From the NCBI GenBank assembly GCA_009786575.1, contig WQRV01000010.1, positions 1-34,981 of the forward strand: a stretch of 34,981 nucleotides of DNA. The letters run 5' to 3'. Both the position numbers and the translations under genes were made by a program. The DNA comes from Chitinispirillia bacterium. Its GTDB lineage: Bacteria; Fibrobacterota; Chitinivibrionia; Chitinivibrionales; Chitinispirillaceae. The notes below the pieces were generated by a model that was not told the origin of the DNA, searched no databases, and saw nothing but the letters and a program-made list of their open reading frames with translations. Each line of letters starts with the position of its first letter. Within the stretch, counting starts at the first letter, position 1. Positions 9,132-18,099 of the stretch are shown in pieces.

Positions 9132-10373
9132 ATGAGAGACGCGTTGACGGTTACGGATGTTTTCAGATGGAGACGGCCCGGCAAAGTTGTTACGGCGGTT
9201 TGCGTGTTTCTTATGCTGCCTCTGGCGCTTTGCCTCTCATGCGACAGCGCGTCGAAGCAGCAGGCGCGGCAGGCGAAGCAGCAGCAGTACATCCTTATAG
9301 GCGCGCTCTTCCCGCTTACCGGCGGGCACTGCGACGAGGGGATCCGCGCGTTCAACGGCCTGCAGCAGGCGCGCTCAGACATCAACGATGCCGGCGGGGT
9401 GCTGGGGAAAAAGCTCGATATCATTATTCTCGATGATAAGGGGGACGAGGAGTACGTCGTCAGGCAGTATCAGGCCCTCAAGGAGCGCGGCGTCGCCGCG
9501 GTGATAGGCTCCAGTTTTTCAGATGTTACGATGGCGCTTGCCAGGGCCGCGGAGGGGGACGGCATCCCCATTATTTCTCCTACCGCCACCAACCCGGCGG
9601 TTACGGAGGGGCGCAGGAATGTGTTCCGGGTTACCTATTTAGACGACGTGCAGGCGGCGGTGGTCGCCGGGTTCGCACTTAGAACGCTGTCCGCCAAAAC
9701 AGCGCTGGTTATTCGCGGCGACAGCAGGTTCGACGCGCTGGCGGATGTTTTTTCGGCCGCTTTTAATGAGGGCGGCGGGCGCGTTGCTGGGGCCGAGCGT
9801 TATACCGGTCCGGCGCAATTCGACGATATCCTCAAAAAATACAAGAGCCGCCGGCCCGACGTTATATTCTGCGCGGCCGACTACGTAGATGCCGCGCAGC
9901 TGGCCGAGGCGGTGCACAGCGCCGGGTTCGAAGGCACGCGGCTTCTCGGCACCGATGCCTGGGACGGCATACTGAGCTTCGCGCACAATATAGACGCCAT
10001 GGAGCGCGTCTACTACGCCGCGCCGTTCGCGTTCGACGAGCCCGACCCCAAGATCACGCGGTTCTCTCAGGCCTACTTCGACAACTTCAGCTACACGCCC
10101 ATAAGCACCGCGGCGCTTACCTACTCGGCCGTGCAGATACTCGTGGCCGCGATGGAGAAGCACGGCACGGAAGCGGGCGGCGTCAAACCGGGATCCGCAT
10201 CCCTTGTTGATGTCATAAGGGGCAGCGAGTTCGACATCATCACGGGAAAGATCCGGTTTGACGAAAACAATAATCCCATCAGCCCGGACTCGTATGTGCA
10301 CATCATGCAGATAAAGGGCGGGTACTACGCCTCGGTAGAGAAAATCCGGTTGAACGGGAGAGTTGACAAATGA
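9132..10373 (+). CDS. Periplasmic ligand-binding (lipo)protein, branched-chain amino acid type
   Basis: Extracytoplasmic solute-binding protein of 413 residues with a type-1 periplasmic-binding fold (Peripla_BP_6/LivK-like). Residues ~18-36 are a hydrophobic export signal ending LCLSC; Cys37 may be lipidated, although the lipobox is not canonical. The mature part starts YILIGALFPLTGGHCDEG, followed by GLQQARSDINDAGGVLGKKLDIIILDDKGDE, VIGSSFSDVTMALARAAEGDGIPIISPTATNP and TSKALVIRG-like strands, all family hallmarks. No ABC permease or ATPase genes accompany it. Instead it lies between an HD-GYP regulator and a hybrid kinase, sharing ATGA with the latter. It therefore probably acts as a sensor subunit rather than a transporter component (inference). 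Confidence 0.85.
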   Translation: MRDALTVTDVFRWRRPGKVVTAVCVFLMLPLALCLSCDSASKQQARQAKQQQYILIGALFPLTGGHCDEGIRAFNGLQQARSDINDAGGVLGKKLDIIILDDKGDEEYVVRQYQALKERGVAAVIGSSFSDVTMALARAAEGDGIPIISPTATNPAVTEGRRNVFRVTYLDDVQAAVVAGFALRTLSAKTALVIRGDSRFDALADVFSAAFNEGGGRVAGAERYTGPAQFDDILKKYKSRRPDVIFCAADYVDAAQLAEAVHSAGFEGTRLLGTDAWDGILSFAHNIDAMERVYYAAPFAFDEPDPKITRFSQAYFDNFSYTPISTAALTYSAVQILVAAMEKHGTEAGGVKPGSASLVDVIRGSEFDIITGKIRFDENNNPISPDSYVHIMQIKGGYYASVEKIRLNGRVDK

Positions 10374-13012
10374 TAAGAAACATCCGCATACAGGTCAGGC
10401 TGCTCGTCTCTTTCTTCGCCATAGCGTTTATCACCATGCTCGCCGGCCTCACCGGGTTCATGAGCCTGCGCAGCATCGGCGACGATGCCGTGAAATCCAT
10501 CGCCGCGCTCAATGTACTCAACGATATGTACGATTACAATGTGGAGGCCGACAACGGCATTTATTATATGCTGCGTTTCCGCGACTCGCTCATCAGGGAA
10601 TACCTCGACAATGTTACCGCCGAGCGCATAGGGAAGATGCAGAGTTTCATGGCCGACTTCATCGCGCTGCACCAGAGCCGCTTCCGCCACATCTTTACGC
10701 CGGGTGAGGAGCAGGATATGATCAATTTGCTGCAGATATACAACGAGACATACCTGCCGATCTTAAACGAGATATTCGAGCTGCACGACAACGGCGACAC
10801 CGAGCGGGCGATCTCGCTCTACGAGCGGCGGCTCGACCCGATATACTGCGCGATCTACTACAGCGTGGGCAACGCGTTCGACAAGGTGTTCGAGTCTACG
10901 CAGGAGACAGTCTCCAGCAACAGCGCCCACGCCTCCGCCAGCGCGGCGTTTTTAGTGATGATGATCTTCGCGTCGTTCATCATGGCCGTCATCCTCACGC
11001 TCGTCGTTACCAGGTCCATCTCTACTCCGCTCGAAGACATCCGGCGCACGGCCGAGAAGATGGCGCACGGCAGCCTCGACGTAGACTTCAAGAGCGGGAG
11101 CGGCAAGGACGAGTTTTCTAATTTGGCCGCGAGCCTCAACGAGACGGTGCACCAGCTCAAGCAGGTGCAGCAGCTGCGGATGGAGGCGGTAGAGAGCCGC
11201 CACGAGAAGGAGAAAGCCGAGGCCGCCACCATTGCCAAGAGCCGCTTTTTGGCCAAAATGAGCCACGAGATACGCACCCCCATGAACGCCATCGTGGGCA
11301 TGGCCGAACTTGCCATGCGCGAAAATATTCCGCCTGCGGCGTACGATCAGGTGCAGACGATAAAGCAGGCAGGCGCGAACTTGTTATCCATTATCAATGA
11401 CCTCCTCGACTTCTCGAAGATCGAAAGCGGGAAGCTCGACATCCTCCCCGACAACTACGCGTTCTCTACGCTGATAAACGATGTCACGAGCATTATCAAG
11501 ACGAGGATTATCGACGGACCCTTGCAGTTTATAGTAGATGTAGACGACAACATCCCAAACGAGCTCTACGGCGACGAGGTGAGGATACGCCAGGTGCTGC
11601 TCAACATTTTGAGCAACGCCGTAAAGTATACTGAGAATGGGCACATCAGGCTCGTTGCGCGGGGGGAAACCGTCGAGACGAAAGAGGGCGTGTCCGTCAA
11701 CCTTACGATAAGTGTCACCGACACCGGCAAGGGGATAAGGAAAGAGGACATAGGCAAGCTCTTCGGCGAGTTCGTGCAGGTAGACCAGGCGAACAACAAG
11801 GGCATAGAGGGCACGGGCCTCGGCCTCGCCATCACATGGAACCTCGTTAAGGCGATGGGCGGAGACATTACGGTAGAATCGGAGTACGGCAAAGGCAGCA
11901 CATTTACCGTCACGCTGCAGCAGATGCGCGGCAAGTCCGACACGCTCGCGTTAAAGAGGGGGGCGCGGGCATTTGTCGCCCCCGACGCAAAGGTGCTTGT
12001 GGTAGACGACATAACCACAAACCTGAAAGTAGCCTCGGGGCTCCTTGCCCCCTACAGTATGCGGCTTACAATGTGCGAGAGCGGCGCGGCGGCGATAAAG
12101 GCGGTGAGCGAAGAAGTGTTTGACCTCGTATTCATGGACCACATGATGCCAGGGATGGACGGCATAGAAGCCACAAAGCGCATCCGCGAGCTCGGCGACG
12201 CACGGTTCGAAAAACTCCCGATAGTCGCGCTCACCGCCAACGCCGTCTCCGGTATGAAAGAGATGTTCCTCAAATACGGCTTCAACGACTTCCTCTCGAA
12301 ACCGATAGACACAATAAAACTGAATATGCTGCTTGACCAGTGGATACCGGCTGAAAAAAAGGTTGAGGCGGTAGACCCCGGCAATTTTAAGGGCAGCGAG
12401 GTTGTCGATATAGAGATTCCCGGCATCAACGCGAAAAACGGCGTAGCCACATCTGGCGGTACGGTAAAAAATTATCTGCAAACGCTCGCCGTCTTCACCA
12501 AGGACGGCCGCAAAAAGATCGACGAATTGAATAAAGCGCTCGAGGGCGACGACCTGCACCTCTACACGACATACGTCCACGCGCTGAAGAGCGCCGCGGC
12601 CAACATAGGCGCGTACCGCCTCTCAGAATCGGCCCGCGTACTCGAATCAGCCGGAAATGAGAAAAACCGCGAGTTCATACGCGCCAACAACAAAAGGATG
12701 CTCGGCGATCTCGAAGCCATATTAAAAGGTATAGACAAATACCTCGCCGAAAATGCAGAAACGCAGAGCGGCGACGTAGACATAAACGCCGTAAAAGACG
12801 CTCTCGCCAAACTGAATTCCGCGATAGACGAAATGAACGTAAGCGCCATCAGCGAGGCCGTCAAGTGCCTCAAACAGTTCACAAACGCCAAAAATATCGG
12901 AGCCGAGGTAGACAACATCCTCCAAAATGCGATGGTGGGGGAGTACGACGAGGCGGCGGAGCAGGCGGAGGGGTTGATTAAGGCGTTGGATGGCGGCAGC
13001 GGCAACGGGTAG
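10370..13012 (+). CDS. Hybrid sensor histidine kinase with REC and HPt domains
   Basis: Inner-membrane sensor kinase, 880 residues. TM1 is at about 10-32, an all-helical periplasmic domain (~33-190, MCP-like four-helix type) follows, and TM2 is at about 192-214. HAMP covers ~215-268. HisKA has FLAKMSHEIRTPMNAIVG with phosphoacceptor His299. HATPase_c has NILSNAVKYTENG, DTGKGIRKEDIGKLF and GTGLGLAITWNLV. The receiver has VLVVDD, Asp590 in VFMDHMMPGMDG and LSKPID. A C-terminal HPt has HALKSAAANIGAYRL with His737. The last ~110 residues are helical and unassigned. Its ATG overlaps the stop of the binding-protein gene (ATGA), indicating translational coupling. The full His-Asp-His relay could feed the HD-GYP regulator encoded two genes upstream. 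It ends 23 bases from the convergent HEAT-repeat gene. Confidence 0.93.
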   Translation: MIRNIRIQVRLLVSFFAIAFITMLAGLTGFMSLRSIGDDAVKSIAALNVLNDMYDYNVEADNGIYYMLRFRDSLIREYLDNVTAERIGKMQSFMADFIALHQSRFRHIFTPGEEQDMINLLQIYNETYLPILNEIFELHDNGDTERAISLYERRLDPIYCAIYYSVGNAFDKVFESTQETVSSNSAHASASAAFLVMMIFASFIMAVILTLVVTRSISTPLEDIRRTAEKMAHGSLDVDFKSGSGKDEFSNLAASLNETVHQLKQVQQLRMEAVESRHEKEKAEAATIAKSRFLAKMSHEIRTPMNAIVGMAELAMRENIPPAAYDQVQTIKQAGANLLSIINDLLDFSKIESGKLDILPDNYAFSTLINDVTSIIKTRIIDGPLQFIVDVDDNIPNELYGDEVRIRQVLLNILSNAVKYTENGHIRLVARGETVETKEGVSVNLTISVTDTGKGIRKEDIGKLFGEFVQVDQANNKGIEGTGLGLAITWNLVKAMGGDITVESEYGKGSTFTVTLQQMRGKSDTLALKRGARAFVAPDAKVLVVDDITTNLKVASGLLAPYSMRLTMCESGAAAIKAVSEEVFDLVFMDHMMPGMDGIEATKRIRELGDARFEKLPIVALTANAVSGMKEMFLKYGFNDFLSKPIDTIKLNMLLDQWIPAEKKVEAVDPGNFKGSEVVDIEIPGINAKNGVATSGGTVKNYLQTLAVFTKDGRKKIDELNKALEGDDLHLYTTYVHALKSAAANIGAYRLSESARVLESAGNEKNREFIRANNKRMLGDLEAILKGIDKYLAENAETQSGDVDINAVKDALAKLNSAIDEMNVSAISEAVKCLKQFTNAKNIGAEVDNILQNAMVGEYDEAAEQAEGLIKALDGGSGNG

Positions 13013-13035
13013 TATGCACCGGGCCCGGGTGCGCG

Positions 13036-13929
13036 TTAAAACGCGAATATATCCCCCAGGTACCTGACATACCCTTCCGCGCGCGGGTTGTCGAGGGCGC
13101 TTAGGGCCTGCAGGGCGTTTCTGTGGACCATTTTGTTGTCGCTTAGGAGGCATGAGCCTGCCGAGTCTATTACCTTTTGGCTTTTTGAGAATTTTACCTG
13201 TGTTATGACCCACAGGGCGGATGCTTTGTAGAGGGCGTCTTTGCTGGTTAGCATTTCCATTAGGTCTTCTTCGATGTCGGTGTGTCCGAGGTTGTGGAGC
13301 GCCTTGAGTACGTTGCCGCGGATGCGGTTGCTGGGGTCTTTGCGGTATTTGAAGAGGGCGGGCGCAAGTCGGGGGTTTCCAAGGCTTTCCAGCGCTTCGA
13401 CGGTGTTTGCGCGGACGCGTTTGTCTTCGTCGCCCAGCAGGGTCATGACCATTTGCTGGTCGTTTGGGCCCATCATTTTGCCGAGCAGTATGACGGCTGT
13501 GGCTTTGATTTTGGGGTCTTTGTCCTGCAGGAGCTTGGCGAGCAGGGTTTTTACGCGCGGGTGGCGGCGCAGGATGCCGAGCATTTGCAGGGCCGAGAGG
13601 CGCCTCGCGTTGTCGTTGGACATGAGGTCTTTGCTGATTTCGTTGATGATTTTGGGGTCGAGGGTTTGCAGGATTGTGGCGAGTTTGTGGCGCATTTCGG
13701 TGGTAAGCTCGCTGAAACGGGAGAGGAGGCTCTCCTTTATGATGGAGCAGATGGCCTCTACGGCGAGTTTTTTGACTGTGGGGTCGGTGCCGCCGCTTGA
13801 GGCTATGGGCATGAGCAGGGCGATGTCCGAGACCGTGCCGGCCTTGTTCATCAGCCGCATGGCGTGGACCATGTTGTCCTGGCTGCCGCGCGGCGTTTTT
13901 ATTTCGCGAATGGCTTCTTCTTTGGTCAT
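13036..13929 (-). CDS. HEAT-repeat protein
   Basis: Soluble 297-residue helical-repeat protein with no signal peptide. From about residue 100 to 290 it shows successive 30-40 residue HEAT-type units, for example NARRLSALQMLGILRRH, PKIKATAVILLGKMMG, KRVRANTVEALESLGNP, NRIRGNVLKALHNLGH and ALYKASALWVITQV. Such proteins are usually scaffolds; no catalytic motif is visible. It is the last gene of a minus-strand run (DUF6941-like, small membrane protein, uvrB), but a 119-base gap to uvrB leaves room for its own promoter. Partner and role are unknown. Confidence 0.8.
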   Translation of the reverse strand: MTKEEAIREIKTPRGSQDNMVHAMRLMNKAGTVSDIALLMPIASSGGTDPTVKKLAVEAICSIIKESLLSRFSELTTEMRHKLATILQTLDPKIINEISKDLMSNDNARRLSALQMLGILRRHPRVKTLLAKLLQDKDPKIKATAVILLGKMMGPNDQQMVMTLLGDEDKRVRANTVEALESLGNPRLAPALFKYRKDPSNRIRGNVLKALHNLGHTDIEEDLMEMLTSKDALYKASALWVITQVKFSKSQKVIDSAGSCLLSDNKMVHRNALQALSALDNPRAEGYVRYLGDIFAF

Positions 13930-14048
13930 GCTGCCCGTTTCCCCGTATTAAGAGTAATGGCGGCAGGGGGCGGCGAGTCCCCCGCGGTCAAATTTCCCTA
14001 TAACAGTAATATACATCACAGGCAGGGGGGCGCGCCGGATTTTCGTAC

Positions 14049-16082
14049 TTATGCGCCGTTTTTTAGCCGGATCAGCGTATCCCGGAGCCTTGCGGCGCGC
14101 TCGAAGTCGAGGTTTTTGGCCGCCTCGATCATCTCCGCCTCGATTTCAGTTAATCGGCTGTCTCCGGCCTTTCCTGTAGTTTTTTTGCCCGCGGCGGCCG
14201 ATTTTTTGCCCGGCCTCCTGCCCCTCCCGGCCGATCCGAACCCGGACGGCTCGGCGGTTTCTAACGGCGGGTCGAGGGAGGCGTCGTACGGCGACAGTGA
14301 GGCGTCGCTTATTTTCCGCTCCACGCTGCGGGGGGTTATGCCGTGCTCCTCGTTGTACGCAAGCTGCTTCGCCCGGCGGCGGCCGCACTCCTCGAGCGTC
14401 TTGTTGATGGAGCCGGTCATAACGTCGGCGTAAAGGATGATCCGCCCGTTTATGTTGCGCGCGGCGCGTCCCGCTATTTGGACTATGGAGCGCGTGGAGC
14501 GCAGGAACCCCTCCTTGTCGGCGTCCAATATGGCAACTAAGGTAACTTCGGGCAAATCAAGGCCTTCCCGCAGCAGGTTTATGCCGATAAGCACATCGAA
14601 CTCCCCCTTGCGCAGGTCCCGCAGGATGTCTGTTCTTTCGAGCGTGTCGATCTCCGAGTGGAGGTAGCGGACGCGGAAGGCGAGGGATTCGAGGTACTCG
14701 GTGAGGTCTTCCGACATCTTCTTGGTAAGCGTGGTGACAAGCGCCCGCTCGCCGCGCCCGGCGACGCCGCGCAGCTGGTCTATGAGGTCGTCCACCTGGT
14801 TCTTGGCTGGGCGGATTTCGATGGGCGGGTCGACGAGGTGCGTGGGGCGGATGACCTGTTCGACTATCACCCCGCCGCTCTGCTCCAGTTCGTAGTCGCC
14901 CGGGGTCGCGGAGACGTAGATCAGCTTGTCGCACAGCCCCTCAAACTCCGGGAACTTCAGCGGGCGGTTGTCCATGGCGCAGGGGAGGCGGAAGCCGTGG
15001 TCGACTAAGGTTTGTTTGCGCGCGCGGTCGCCGTTGTACATACCGTTTATCTGCGGCACGGAGACGTGGGATTCGTCGATTATCATAAGGTACGGCGGCT
15101 TGAAGAAGTCGATCAGCGTGTAGGGGCGGGTCCCGGCGCCGCGCCCGTCGAGTACCCTCGAATAGTTCTCGATCCCGTTTACGTACCCGACCTCGGCGAG
15201 CATCTCCAGGTCGTAGCGCGTCCGCTGCTCTAACCGCTGGGCTTCAACGAGCTTGTTCTCCCGGCGGAGTATAGACAGCCGCTCCTCGAGCTCGTCGCCG
15301 ATGCGCTTTACGGCGTCTGCCATCGTTACGTCGGCTGTGGTCATGTAATGCTTTGCCGGGAATATAGTTATGTCGTCTAACTTAATTTTTGTTTTACCGT
15401 CTGTCGGGTTGATGAGCGAGAGCTGGTCGAGCTGGTCGCCGAAGGTTTCTATGCGGACGGCGTTTTCCTCGTAGGCGGGGAGGATTTCGATGACGTCGCC
15501 TTTGACGCGGAACGTGCCGCGCTCTAATGAGAAGTCGTTGCGGCGGTACTGCATCTCCGTCAGCGCCAGCAGGAAATCGCGGCGGGAGAGGTCCTGGCCG
15601 GCTTTCAGTTTGACGGCCGACGCGGCGTAGGCGTCGGGGGAGCCTATGCCGTATATGCAGGAGACGCTGGCCACGATGATGACGTCGCGGCGGGATAGCA
15701 GGGAGGTGGTCGCTTTGAGGCGCAGGCGGTCTATGTCGTCGTTTATCATTGAGGTTTTGGAGATGTAGGTGTCTGTGCTGGGTATGTAGGCTTCGGGCTG
15801 GTAGTAGTCGTAGAAGCTGACGAAGTATTCCACGGCGTTTTCTGGGAAGAACTCCTTAAACTCCTGGAACAGCTGCGCCGCGAGGGTTTTGTTGTGCGAT
15901 ATGATTAGCGTAGGCAGCTGCGTCTGCTCGATTACGTTGGCTATTGTAAAAGTTTTGCCTGAGCCGGTAACGCCGAGCAGCACCTGGCTATGGTCGCCGC
16001 GGTTGATGCCGTCGACTAATTCCTTGATGGCCTGGGGCTGGTCGCCGGCGGGGGAGTAGCCGCTGTGGAGTTTGAGTTTCAT
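14049..16082 (-). CDS. uvrB: UvrABC excinuclease subunit B
   Basis: Damage-verifying helicase-like subunit of nucleotide excision repair; receives lesions from UvrA and positions UvrC. 677 residues, normal for the family. Walker A GVTGSGKT (37-44); beta-hairpin region YYQPEAYIPSTDTYISKTSMINDDIDRLR; DEAD-type box IDESH; helicase motif VI region IVQIAGRAARN; C-terminal UVR motif (LTEIEAEMIEAAKNLDFERAARLRD) that contacts UvrA/UvrC. A basic Lys/Gly/Ala linker (GRRPGKKSAAAGKKTTGK) precedes the UVR motif. The start ATG overlaps the stop of the upstream small membrane protein gene (TAATG), so the two are translationally coupled. Confidence 0.97.
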   Translation of the reverse strand: MKLKLHSGYSPAGDQPQAIKELVDGINRGDHSQVLLGVTGSGKTFTIANVIEQTQLPTLIISHNKTLAAQLFQEFKEFFPENAVEYFVSFYDYYQPEAYIPSTDTYISKTSMINDDIDRLRLKATTSLLSRRDVIIVASVSCIYGIGSPDAYAASAVKLKAGQDLSRRDFLLALTEMQYRRNDFSLERGTFRVKGDVIEILPAYEENAVRIETFGDQLDQLSLINPTDGKTKIKLDDITIFPAKHYMTTADVTMADAVKRIGDELEERLSILRRENKLVEAQRLEQRTRYDLEMLAEVGYVNGIENYSRVLDGRGAGTRPYTLIDFFKPPYLMIIDESHVSVPQINGMYNGDRARKQTLVDHGFRLPCAMDNRPLKFPEFEGLCDKLIYVSATPGDYELEQSGGVIVEQVIRPTHLVDPPIEIRPAKNQVDDLIDQLRGVAGRGERALVTTLTKKMSEDLTEYLESLAFRVRYLHSEIDTLERTDILRDLRKGEFDVLIGINLLREGLDLPEVTLVAILDADKEGFLRSTRSIVQIAGRAARNINGRIILYADVMTGSINKTLEECGRRRAKQLAYNEEHGITPRSVERKISDASLSPYDASLDPPLETAEPSGFGSAGRGRRPGKKSAAAGKKTTGKAGDSRLTEIEAEMIEAAKNLDFERAARLRDTLIRLKNGA

Positions 16083-16327
16083 TAATTGTTGAACACCATC
16101 CCCAGTGACAGCGCTATCATAAAGACGAACCAGGCGTAGAGCAGGAGGCCGTTTAGGGCCTGCTCTACCTTCGAGTGCTCCTGCTTGTTTTCGGCGGGGG
16201 CCGCCGGTTGGGCCGCGGGGGCAGGTTTTTTTACGAATTTCGCCTTGATGTGCTTGTACACCGACCGGGCCGTGAAGGCGAAGAGCAGCAAGCCCGTTAT
16301 TTTTATCAATATTGCCGCCAGATCCAT
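16082..16327 (-). CDS. Small two-helix membrane protein
   Basis: 81 residues, not recognised. Hydrophobic segments at about 3-22 (AAILIKITGLLLFAFTA) and 58-78 (LNGLLLYAWFVFMIALSLGMVF) are likely transmembrane helices. They are joined by a basic, then Ala/Pro-rich loop (KAKFVKKPAPAAQPAAPAENK). It lies 13 bases downstream of the DUF6941-like gene and its stop overlaps the uvrB start (TAATG), so it is certainly translated with these neighbours if they are expressed. Coupling to uvrB does not by itself imply a repair role. Confidence 0.75.
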   Translation of the reverse strand: MDLAAILIKITGLLLFAFTARSVYKHIKAKFVKKPAPAAQPAAPAENKQEHSKVEQALNGLLLYAWFVFMIALSLGMVFNN

Positions 16328-16340
16328 GCTTTCCGCCCTT

Positions 16341-16793
16341 TCAGTATCCGCCGAGGAAGTTGTAGTCGTCGAGCGGGTCCGGTTCCGGCCCCGGCCCGCC
16401 TCCGCCCGCGTCTACCTTCGCGGCTATGAGCCTCCGCTGGGCGATTTCCATGCCGTTCCAGAGCAGCACGAACTCGTACTCGCCCGGCTCGGGGAGGGGG
16501 AGGCCGGTAATGTTCCCGCCTATTTCGACGACAGCGCGCCGGTTGTCGGAGGCTTTCACTTCCCACGGCGGCATCGACATGGAGAAGGAGCCCCCCTCCT
16601 TGCGGAAGACGAGCTGCGCCTGGCTGTCGGCGGCCACGTCGGTGAGGGCTATGTATATCGCGCAGTTGCTGTGCTTCGTGGGGAAGCCGCCGCTGTTTAT
16701 CGCGCTGAAGGTGCCGGAGAGGATGCTCTTGCCGGTATGGACGTCGCGGTAGTAGTAGTCGCAGACGAGCATTGCCAGAACTATTGGTTTCAT
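16341..16793 (-). CDS. DUF6941-like protein
   Basis: 150-residue protein of unknown function. It begins MKPIVLAMLVCDYYYRD...TGKSILSGTFSAI. The CDY motif, a GK-S-I-L-x-G strand, the following conserved tail (PEPGEYEFVLLWNGMEIAQRRL) and the length fit the DUF6941 family of small beta-rich proteins. The last ~25 residues are a Gly/Pro/Asp-rich tail (GGGGPGPEPDPLDDYNF). There is no convincing signal peptide despite the hydrophobic N-terminus. AAGGACC lies 12 bases before the ATG. First gene of the run leading through the small membrane protein to uvrB. The family match is from memory of its N-terminal pattern and needs a profile search. Confidence 0.65.
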   Translation of the reverse strand: MKPIVLAMLVCDYYYRDVHTGKSILSGTFSAINSGGFPTKHSNCAIYIALTDVAADSQAQLVFRKEGGSFSMSMPPWEVKASDNRRAVVEIGGNITGLPLPEPGEYEFVLLWNGMEIAQRRLIAAKVDAGGGGPGPEPDPLDDYNFLGGY

Positions 16794-16956
16794 ATTCTAT
16801 TAAGGTCCTTATGTTTTTGCGGCGGCGGCCGTCCCCGGCTGCGCGCGCTTTTAAAATCAACGGCAAAAATACATCAAAAAATTAACACCGTCCTCAGAGT
16901 ATAATATATATTATTATCGGCACCGAAAGTACATCTATTTTACGGAGAATTGAAAA

Positions 16957-17643
16957 ATGGCTTTGACCAAAGAGGAAATTACCCGGAAATTGCTGCATCT
17001 GTTTGCCCTTATCATGCCCGCCGGGCTGTTTTACTTCCCCCGGTGGGAGTTCTACCCCTATTGGCTGTCTGCGGCGCTGCTGGCGTTTTTTGTGGCCGGG
17101 TCTATTATTGTGGAGACGCTGCGGTTCAGGGTCCCGGCGGTGCAGGCGCTGTTCTACAAGTGCTTCGGGCACATGCTGCGGACTGAGGAGAAGGGCAAGG
17201 TTACGGGCAGCACTTACGTGGTCGGGGCCGCGCTTATCTGCTCGCTTATATTCTGGGACGAGCCGCTGAGGCACATATCCTTTATGGTACTTACGATGTT
17301 TATTCTGGGCGATGCCGCGGCGGCCCTTGTGGGGATCAGCATTGGGCGGATAAAGATCGGGAGGAAGAGCCTTGAGGGGAGTTTGGCTTGTTTTCTGCTA
17401 TGTATGATACTGTTCTACGCCCTGTTCCCGCACCTGCCGCACCTGCTTCCGCTTGCCTGGCAGGCCAGTAAGGCCAATATGCTCTGGATAGCCCTCGCGG
17501 CGTCGTTCTCGATAACGATTTTTGAGCTGGTACCGCTTAAAATCACATCAAAACTGACTATTAACGACAATCTGGCCGTGCCGGTCATCACCGGCCTGAT
17601 AATACTTCTTATGGAGAGGGTGCTTTTCAAAACCCCGTTCTGA
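16957..17643 (+). CDS. Diacylglycerol/polyprenol kinase-family membrane protein
   Basis: Integral membrane protein of 228 residues with about six or seven hydrophobic helices. It matches the SEC59/DGK1/VTE5 family of CTP-dependent lipid-alcohol kinases, which phosphorylate dolichol, diacylglycerol or phytol. Family motifs: RKLLHLFAL near the N-terminus, EEKGKVTGSTYVVGA, the nucleotide-site signature LGDAAAALVGISIGRIKIGRKSLEGSLACF, and NDNLAVPVITG near the C-terminus. GGAG lies 8 bases before the ATG. It appears monocistronic, with an AT-rich promoter region (TATAATATATATTATT) upstream. The exact lipid substrate is unknown; polyprenol or diacylglycerol recycling is the likely role. Confidence 0.85.
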   Translation: MALTKEEITRKLLHLFALIMPAGLFYFPRWEFYPYWLSAALLAFFVAGSIIVETLRFRVPAVQALFYKCFGHMLRTEEKGKVTGSTYVVGAALICSLIFWDEPLRHISFMVLTMFILGDAAAALVGISIGRIKIGRKSLEGSLACFLLCMILFYALFPHLPHLLPLAWQASKANMLWIALAASFSITIFELVPLKITSKLTINDNLAVPVITGLIILLMERVLFKTPF

Positions 17644-18003
17644 TTGCTCTCCCATAGCTCCCGTATGCGGTAGCGGCCGGGGTATTTTAGTTCTGTCGGA
17701 AACACCGGCGCAGGGCGCGCGGGGCGGATGCCGCGGTGGAGGCGCGGCGGGGGAGCGGGTGCGCGCCGGCGGGCGCCGTTTTAAGGCGGGGGCCGGCGGG
17801 GCCGGGTATGGCGGGGCGACGGTTCCGCAGTGCGTAATTGACACTGGTGCAAACGGTTACGCGGCGCTCCCGTTTACAGGCGTACCGGGGGCGGGGGACG
17901 GCGTGTGGGGCAATAAAAGGCGGTTTGCGGCTGCCCGGCCCCGGCAAATTGAATCGAAAAATTGAAATAATTAAATCCAAAAACATTAAAATCACACAAT
18001 TAT
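17644..18003. other. Gene-free, GC-rich spacer
   Basis: About 360 bases with runs of G and C (for example GCGGGGGAGCGGGTGCGCGCC) followed by a more mixed segment. Open frames on both strands exist but are Pro/Arg/Ala-rich composition artefacts without plausible starts. I see no terminator, tRNA, known riboswitch or recognisable gene remnant. It ends at the metY promoter. Confidence 0.6.
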
Positions 18004-18033
18004 TTGACGGGATGTTGGCATAAATACTATAAT
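18004..18033 (+). promoter_or_regulatory. Sigma70 promoter of metY-nadA
   Basis: TTGACG (18004-18009), an 18-base spacer and a perfect TATAAT (18028-18033), 66 bases before the metY start. Confidence 0.7.
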
Positions 18034-18099
18034 ATGGATAGTTTTGATATGATTATCAGGGGCTCGGTTAAGTAGCCCGCACAGCCCAAGGAGAGACAG

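Noticed and set aside
8564-9424. 286-codon minus-strand frame over the HD-GYP and binding-protein genes
   Set aside because: Spans two genuine genes with conserved domains; Arg/Leu-rich artefact.
13016-13032. GCACC...GGTGC hairpin between the hybrid kinase and HEAT genes as a bidirectional terminator
   Set aside because: Only five arm pairs are certain and there is no T-tract in either direction.
17687-17995. 102-codon minus-strand and 68-codon plus-strand frames in the GC-rich spacer
   Set aside because: Pro/Arg/Ala-rich composition artefacts without credible starts.
17644-18099. SAM riboswitch or other methionine-responsive RNA upstream of metY
   Set aside because: I looked for S-box/SAM-II-like conserved cores and a terminator or sequestered ribosome-binding site and saw none.
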